Below, in pieces: positions 6,710-9,080 of a DNA stretch of 9,080 nucleotides. The stretch's first letter is position 1; every line of letters starts with the position of its first letter. A program made the translations under genes and the position numbers. The stretch lies in the NCBI GenBank assembly GCA_943331855.1, contig CALQNE010000135.1:1-9080 (forward strand), read 5' to 3'. This stretch comes from Bordetella parapertussis. Its GTDB lineage: Bacteria; Pseudomonadota; Gammaproteobacteria; Burkholderiales; Burkholderiaceae_B. The notes beneath the pieces were generated by a model that was not told the DNA's origin, made no database searches, and saw nothing but the letters and a program-made list of their open reading frames with translations.

Positions 6710-7927
6710 TTATACTGGTACGGCAGTGACATCATATTCATACAACCATTGGTAGCGCGCGCGCACCTTTTCAGGCGTCCATTCGCGGTTGACGTACTCT
6801 TCAGCGGATGCGGCATCCGCCAAGGTACGACTTTGAAACCGCTTACCATTTTCGGCCGAGCCCAACACAACCTTAGTCGTACGCTCGATGCGCGCCGCCT
6901 GATAGCGTTTTAGACCCTGCTCAATATCATCTCCTGCGGCCTCGAGCGCACGCCCGAGCACAAAACCATCTTCAAGAGACATGACAGCGCCTTGCGCAAG
7001 CATCGGCAACATTGAATGACAAGCATCTCCTAATAGACTGACACGGCCCACGCTCCATTGCGGTAGCGGCTCACGCCCCATCAATGCCCACTTGTAGGGT
7101 GTCGTGAAGAGTTTGATCATGCTATGGATGTCTTCATTCCAACCCGCAAAGGTGGCGTGACACTCTTCGTGTGTGCCTTGCGCACTCCACGACTCAACCT
7201 GCCAGCCTTCGACTTCCATGATGCCGTTGAAATTCATATATTCGCCACGATGCACTGGATAATGCACGACATGACCACCGGGGCCCACCCAGTTTGTTCC
7301 AACCATACGACGCATATGCACAGGCAATTTATCCATCGGCACCACACCGCGCCACGACAACATCCCGGTATAGACGGGGTTGTCATCCCCGAATAGACCA
7401 TGCCGAATGCGCGAATGCACGCCATCCGCACCAATCAAACCGTCACCTTGCACCGAGTACTGCTGGCCGCCGCTGTCATATTGAAGCGTGACCCCCTGAC
7501 CCGTTTGATCAAAGCCACGACATTTTGCATTTAAATGAATGGCATCTGGTTTTTCGCGACGCACCCCTTCTGCCAAGACTGCTAATAAGTCGGGCCGATA
7601 CGTCAAATAGTGACCAAACCCATAACGCTCAACCGACTCAAGCCCGACCTCAAATAGCTTCCAGGCCTGCCCGGTATTCCACAGGCGTATTTCTTTGCCC
7701 TCGGCCTCACAGGCTAACGCCCGAAATTCGGGCAACACGCCAAGCTCGTGCAGCACGCGCACACCGTTGGCGCTAAGTTGCACACCAGCACCCACTTCAC
7801 GTAATTCAGAGGCTTGCTCGTAAACATCGACATCAAAGCCGCGCTTCAACAAAGCCAAGGCGGCAGTTAGGCCGCCAATACCACCACCCGCGATCAATAT
7901 ATGGGGTCGTTTAGATTGAAAAGTCAT
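6710..7927 (-). CDS. FAD-dependent aromatic hydroxylase (salicylate / 3-hydroxybenzoate hydroxylase-like)
   Basis: The 405-residue product is a group A flavoprotein monooxygenase. It shows the dinucleotide loop GGGIGG (14-19), an acidic strand end (YEQ, Glu37), Arg111 in YRPDLL, the DG motif IGADGVHSRIR (165-175) for FAD and NAD(P)H, and the GD motif LLGDACHSMLPMLAQGA (298-314) holding the FAD ribityl chain. The C-terminal WLYEYDVTAVPV is typical of salicylate and 3-hydroxybenzoate hydroxylases. The family adds one oxygen to a phenolic ring using NAD(P)H and O2. The ATG at 7927 is chosen because the GGGIGG loop then falls at residue 14, as usual. An in-frame TTG at 7981 would add 18 residues encoded by the leader inverted repeat and is unlikely. 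AAGAG precedes the ATG by seven bases. It heads a cluster with GST, a small protein and an SDR. The exact substrate is open. Confidence 0.93.
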   Translation of the reverse strand: MTFQSKRPHILIAGGGIGGLTAALALLKRGFDVDVYEQASELREVGAGVQLSANGVRVLHELGVLPEFRALACEAEGKEIRLWNTGQAWKLFEVGLESVERYGFGHYLTYRPDLLAVLAEGVRREKPDAIHLNAKCRGFDQTGQGVTLQYDSGGQQYSVQGDGLIGADGVHSRIRHGLFGDDNPVYTGMLSWRGVVPMDKLPVHMRRMVGTNWVGPGGHVVHYPVHRGEYMNFNGIMEVEGWQVESWSAQGTHEECHATFAGWNEDIHSMIKLFTTPYKWALMGREPLPQWSVGRVSLLGDACHSMLPMLAQGAVMSLEDGFVLGRALEAAGDDIEQGLKRYQAARIERTTKVVLGSAENGKRFQSRTLADAASAEEYVNREWTPEKVRARYQWLYEYDVTAVPV

Positions 7928-7942
7928 CTGCGAACTCTTTAG

Positions 7943-7981
7943 TTGCTTTACCACTGCCTTGACGACGGCAGTACAAAGCAA
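7943..7981 (-). promoter_or_regulatory. Inverted repeat in the leader of the flavoprotein gene (candidate operator)
   Basis: TTGCTTT (7943-7949) pairs with AAAGCAA (7975-7981), and ACTGCC (7953-7958) pairs with GGCAGT (7967-7972). That gives 13 perfect pairs with a small 3x2 internal loop and an eight-base apex. It starts 15 bases upstream of the ATG. A candidate -10, TAATAT on the minus strand (7982-7987), abuts it with only a weak -35, so transcription would begin inside the repeat. This fits a repressor operator or an RNA hairpin in the leader; there is no T run to make it a terminator in this direction. Confidence 0.5.
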
Positions 7982-8038
7982 ATATTACCGCAGTGTGTAT
8001 CCGCGCTAAACTGAACACCAGAAGATTTAAACGAATTT

Positions 8039-8059
8039 CACCTGTTTTCCCACCTGTTT
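8039..8059 (+). repeat. Phased direct repeat upstream of the MFS gene
   Basis: CACCTGTTT occurs twice, at 8039-8047 and 8051-8059, with starts 12 bases apart. The pair lies 18 bases before the MFS start, in the divergent gap. Tandem half-sites of this kind can bind a regulator, but there is no direct evidence of function and the repeat could be chance. Confidence 0.4.
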
Positions 8060-8077
8060 AATTCAATCACAACAAAA

Positions 8078-9080
8078 ATGGTCGGTCCTCTGGTACAGGT
8101 CTTTCAGCGAAGCGCCCTGCGTCATCGCAGTTTTCGTATGCTTTGGATCGCGACCTTGCTTTCTTCTACGGCTCGCTGGGCCGATTTAGTCGTGGTAGGT
8201 TGGCTGACGCTTGAGTTGACCGATTCTGCCTTGATGGTGGGCGTTGTGACCGCCTGCAAAATGGCCGGAATTGTGTTGTCCCCACTGATGGGCGTTGCAG
8301 TAGACCGCATGGATCGACGCAAACTATTAATGTTCGCCTCGATGATCAGTGGCTTGAACTCGGCGCTCATGCTAGTGCTATTGGTGACGGGTCAGCTAAC
8401 GGTTACCTATCTTGTGACGATTTCGTTGGTGAGCAGCCTGATCTGGGCGCTTGACAATCCGACGCGTCAGGCTTTTGTACCCGACCTGGTTGAGCCTGAA
8501 GACTTAAACAATGCTATCGCGACGAACTCGGTTGCCACCGAAATCACGGTCATTGCCGGCCCCGCCCTAGGTGGCTTATTGATTCCGATTTTTGGTATGA
8601 GTGGCGCCTATTGCCTCATCACAATTATTTATTGTTTAGATTTATTGGTACTTTTTCAGCTCAAAGGTGTCAAACAATCTGCACCACAAATACACGAATC
8701 GCCTATTCAGAGCCTACTGAGCGGTTTTCGCTACGCCTGGGGAAACCACGCCGTGCTTTTACCGCTCCTGATTGCTTTAATGCTTAATCTTCTTGTAGCG
8801 CCCTACCGCTATTCATTCTTACCTCTTTTTGCACGCTACATCCTCGACGCGGGCCCCGAGGGCTATGGTTTTCTGACCTCAATGGCCGGGTGCGGCGCGC
8901 TAGTGACCGGACTCTGGATGGTTTCACAAAAAAGACTCGGACGACGAGGGCATCTGCTTCTAATGGGCGGTCTGCTATGGCCCGCAACTTTATTTCTATT
9001 TTCGCTCTCGACCTCGTCCTACCTCTCACTGGTGCTCGTCTTCTTGGCCGGGCTTTCGCAAGCACTCTGCTGGACGATGA
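8078..9080 (+). CDS. MFS transporter, EntS/MFS_3-like exporter (runs off right edge)
   Basis: The frame is open from ATG 8078 to the edge: 334 codons, no stop. The product is strongly hydrophobic, with about ten predicted membrane segments visible (roughly 21-45, 52-74, 84-104, 107-125, 148-170, 174-195, 227-250, 260-282, 291-309 and from 315). The loop after segment 2 carries the MFS motif A remnant, MGVAVDRMDRRK (71-82). LDNPTRQAFVPDLV (125-138) is the hallmark of the MFS_3/EntS branch, which includes enterobactin and drug exporters. It would act in the inner membrane using the proton gradient, most likely outward. The N-terminus ALRHRSFRMLW (13-23) is usual for the family, supporting the start, although no Shine-Dalgarno precedes it. 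It is divergent from the flavin hydroxylase cluster across 150 bases, so it may export a product or toxic intermediate of that pathway; this is inference. Confidence 0.93.
   Translation, partial: MVGPLVQVFQRSALRHRSFRMLWIATLLSSTARWADLVVVGWLTLELTDSALMVGVVTACKMAGIVLSPLMGVAVDRMDRRKLLMFASMISGLNSALMLVLLVTGQLTVTYLVTISLVSSLIWALDNPTRQAFVPDLVEPEDLNNAIATNSVATEITVIAGPALGGLLIPIFGMSGAYCLITIIYCLDLLVLFQLKGVKQSAPQIHESPIQSLLSGFRYAWGNHAVLLPLLIALMLNLLVAPYRYSFLPLFARYILDAGPEGYGFLTSMAGCGALVTGLWMVSQKRLGRRGHLLLMGGLLWPATLFLFSLSTSSYLSLVLVFLAGLSQALCWTM

Noticed and set aside
7928..7981. Upstream TTG at 7981 as the flavoprotein start
   Set aside because: It would place the FAD loop at residue 32 instead of 14, would code through the inverted repeat, and has no ribosome site.
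8122..9065. Minus-strand frames opposite the MFS gene (8122-8370 and 8784-9065)
   Set aside because: The plus-strand frame is open throughout with MFS motifs; these are shadows.

Overview
The window looks like a catabolic/transport accessory region of a betaproteobacterium, most likely order Burkholderiales. The main clue is two Bug-type (tripartite tricarboxylate transporter) periplasmic binding proteins, a family greatly expanded in Bordetella, Alcaligenaceae and Comamonadaceae. The mix of a LysR regulator, a Rieske oxygenase, a flavin hydroxylase, a GST and an SDR agrees with this. Base composition is moderate and uneven, about 40% GC at the left edge and about 55-60% in the flavoprotein gene. 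No genus can be named from the sequence alone.

Left block (1-2752, all minus strand): a Bug binding protein, a class C beta-lactamase-fold serine hydrolase and the N-terminal part of a Rieske oxygenase follow each other with gaps of only 21 and 17 bases, so they are probably one operon (transport, hydrolysis, ring hydroxylation). The oxygenase runs off the left edge. A LysR regulator (2897-3835, plus) is divergent from this operon across a 144-base AT-rich gap with palindromic sequence. A second Bug binding protein (3920-4921, plus) follows it. No TctA/TctB membrane partner lies in the window.

Right block (4932-7927, minus strand): an FAD-dependent aromatic hydroxylase, a beta-like GST, an 87-residue protein with a possible ribbon-helix-helix C-terminus, and an SDR oxidoreductase form a tandem cluster. 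A possible weak terminator precedes the SDR. A marked inverted repeat lies in the leader of the flavoprotein gene. An MFS_3-type exporter (8078 to the right edge, plus) is divergent from it, with a phased direct repeat just upstream.

The working picture is two neighbouring catabolic units acting on small aromatic or carboxylated compounds, each next to a transport gene. Substrates cannot be read from the sequence. No rRNA, tRNA, CRISPR array, insertion sequence or phage gene was seen, and no gene-free stretch exceeds about 150 bases. Nothing here is clearly a new type of system. The best candidates for closer study are the hydrolase-oxygenase-Bug operon, the leader inverted repeat at 7943-7981 and the small conserved-looking protein at 5761-6024.
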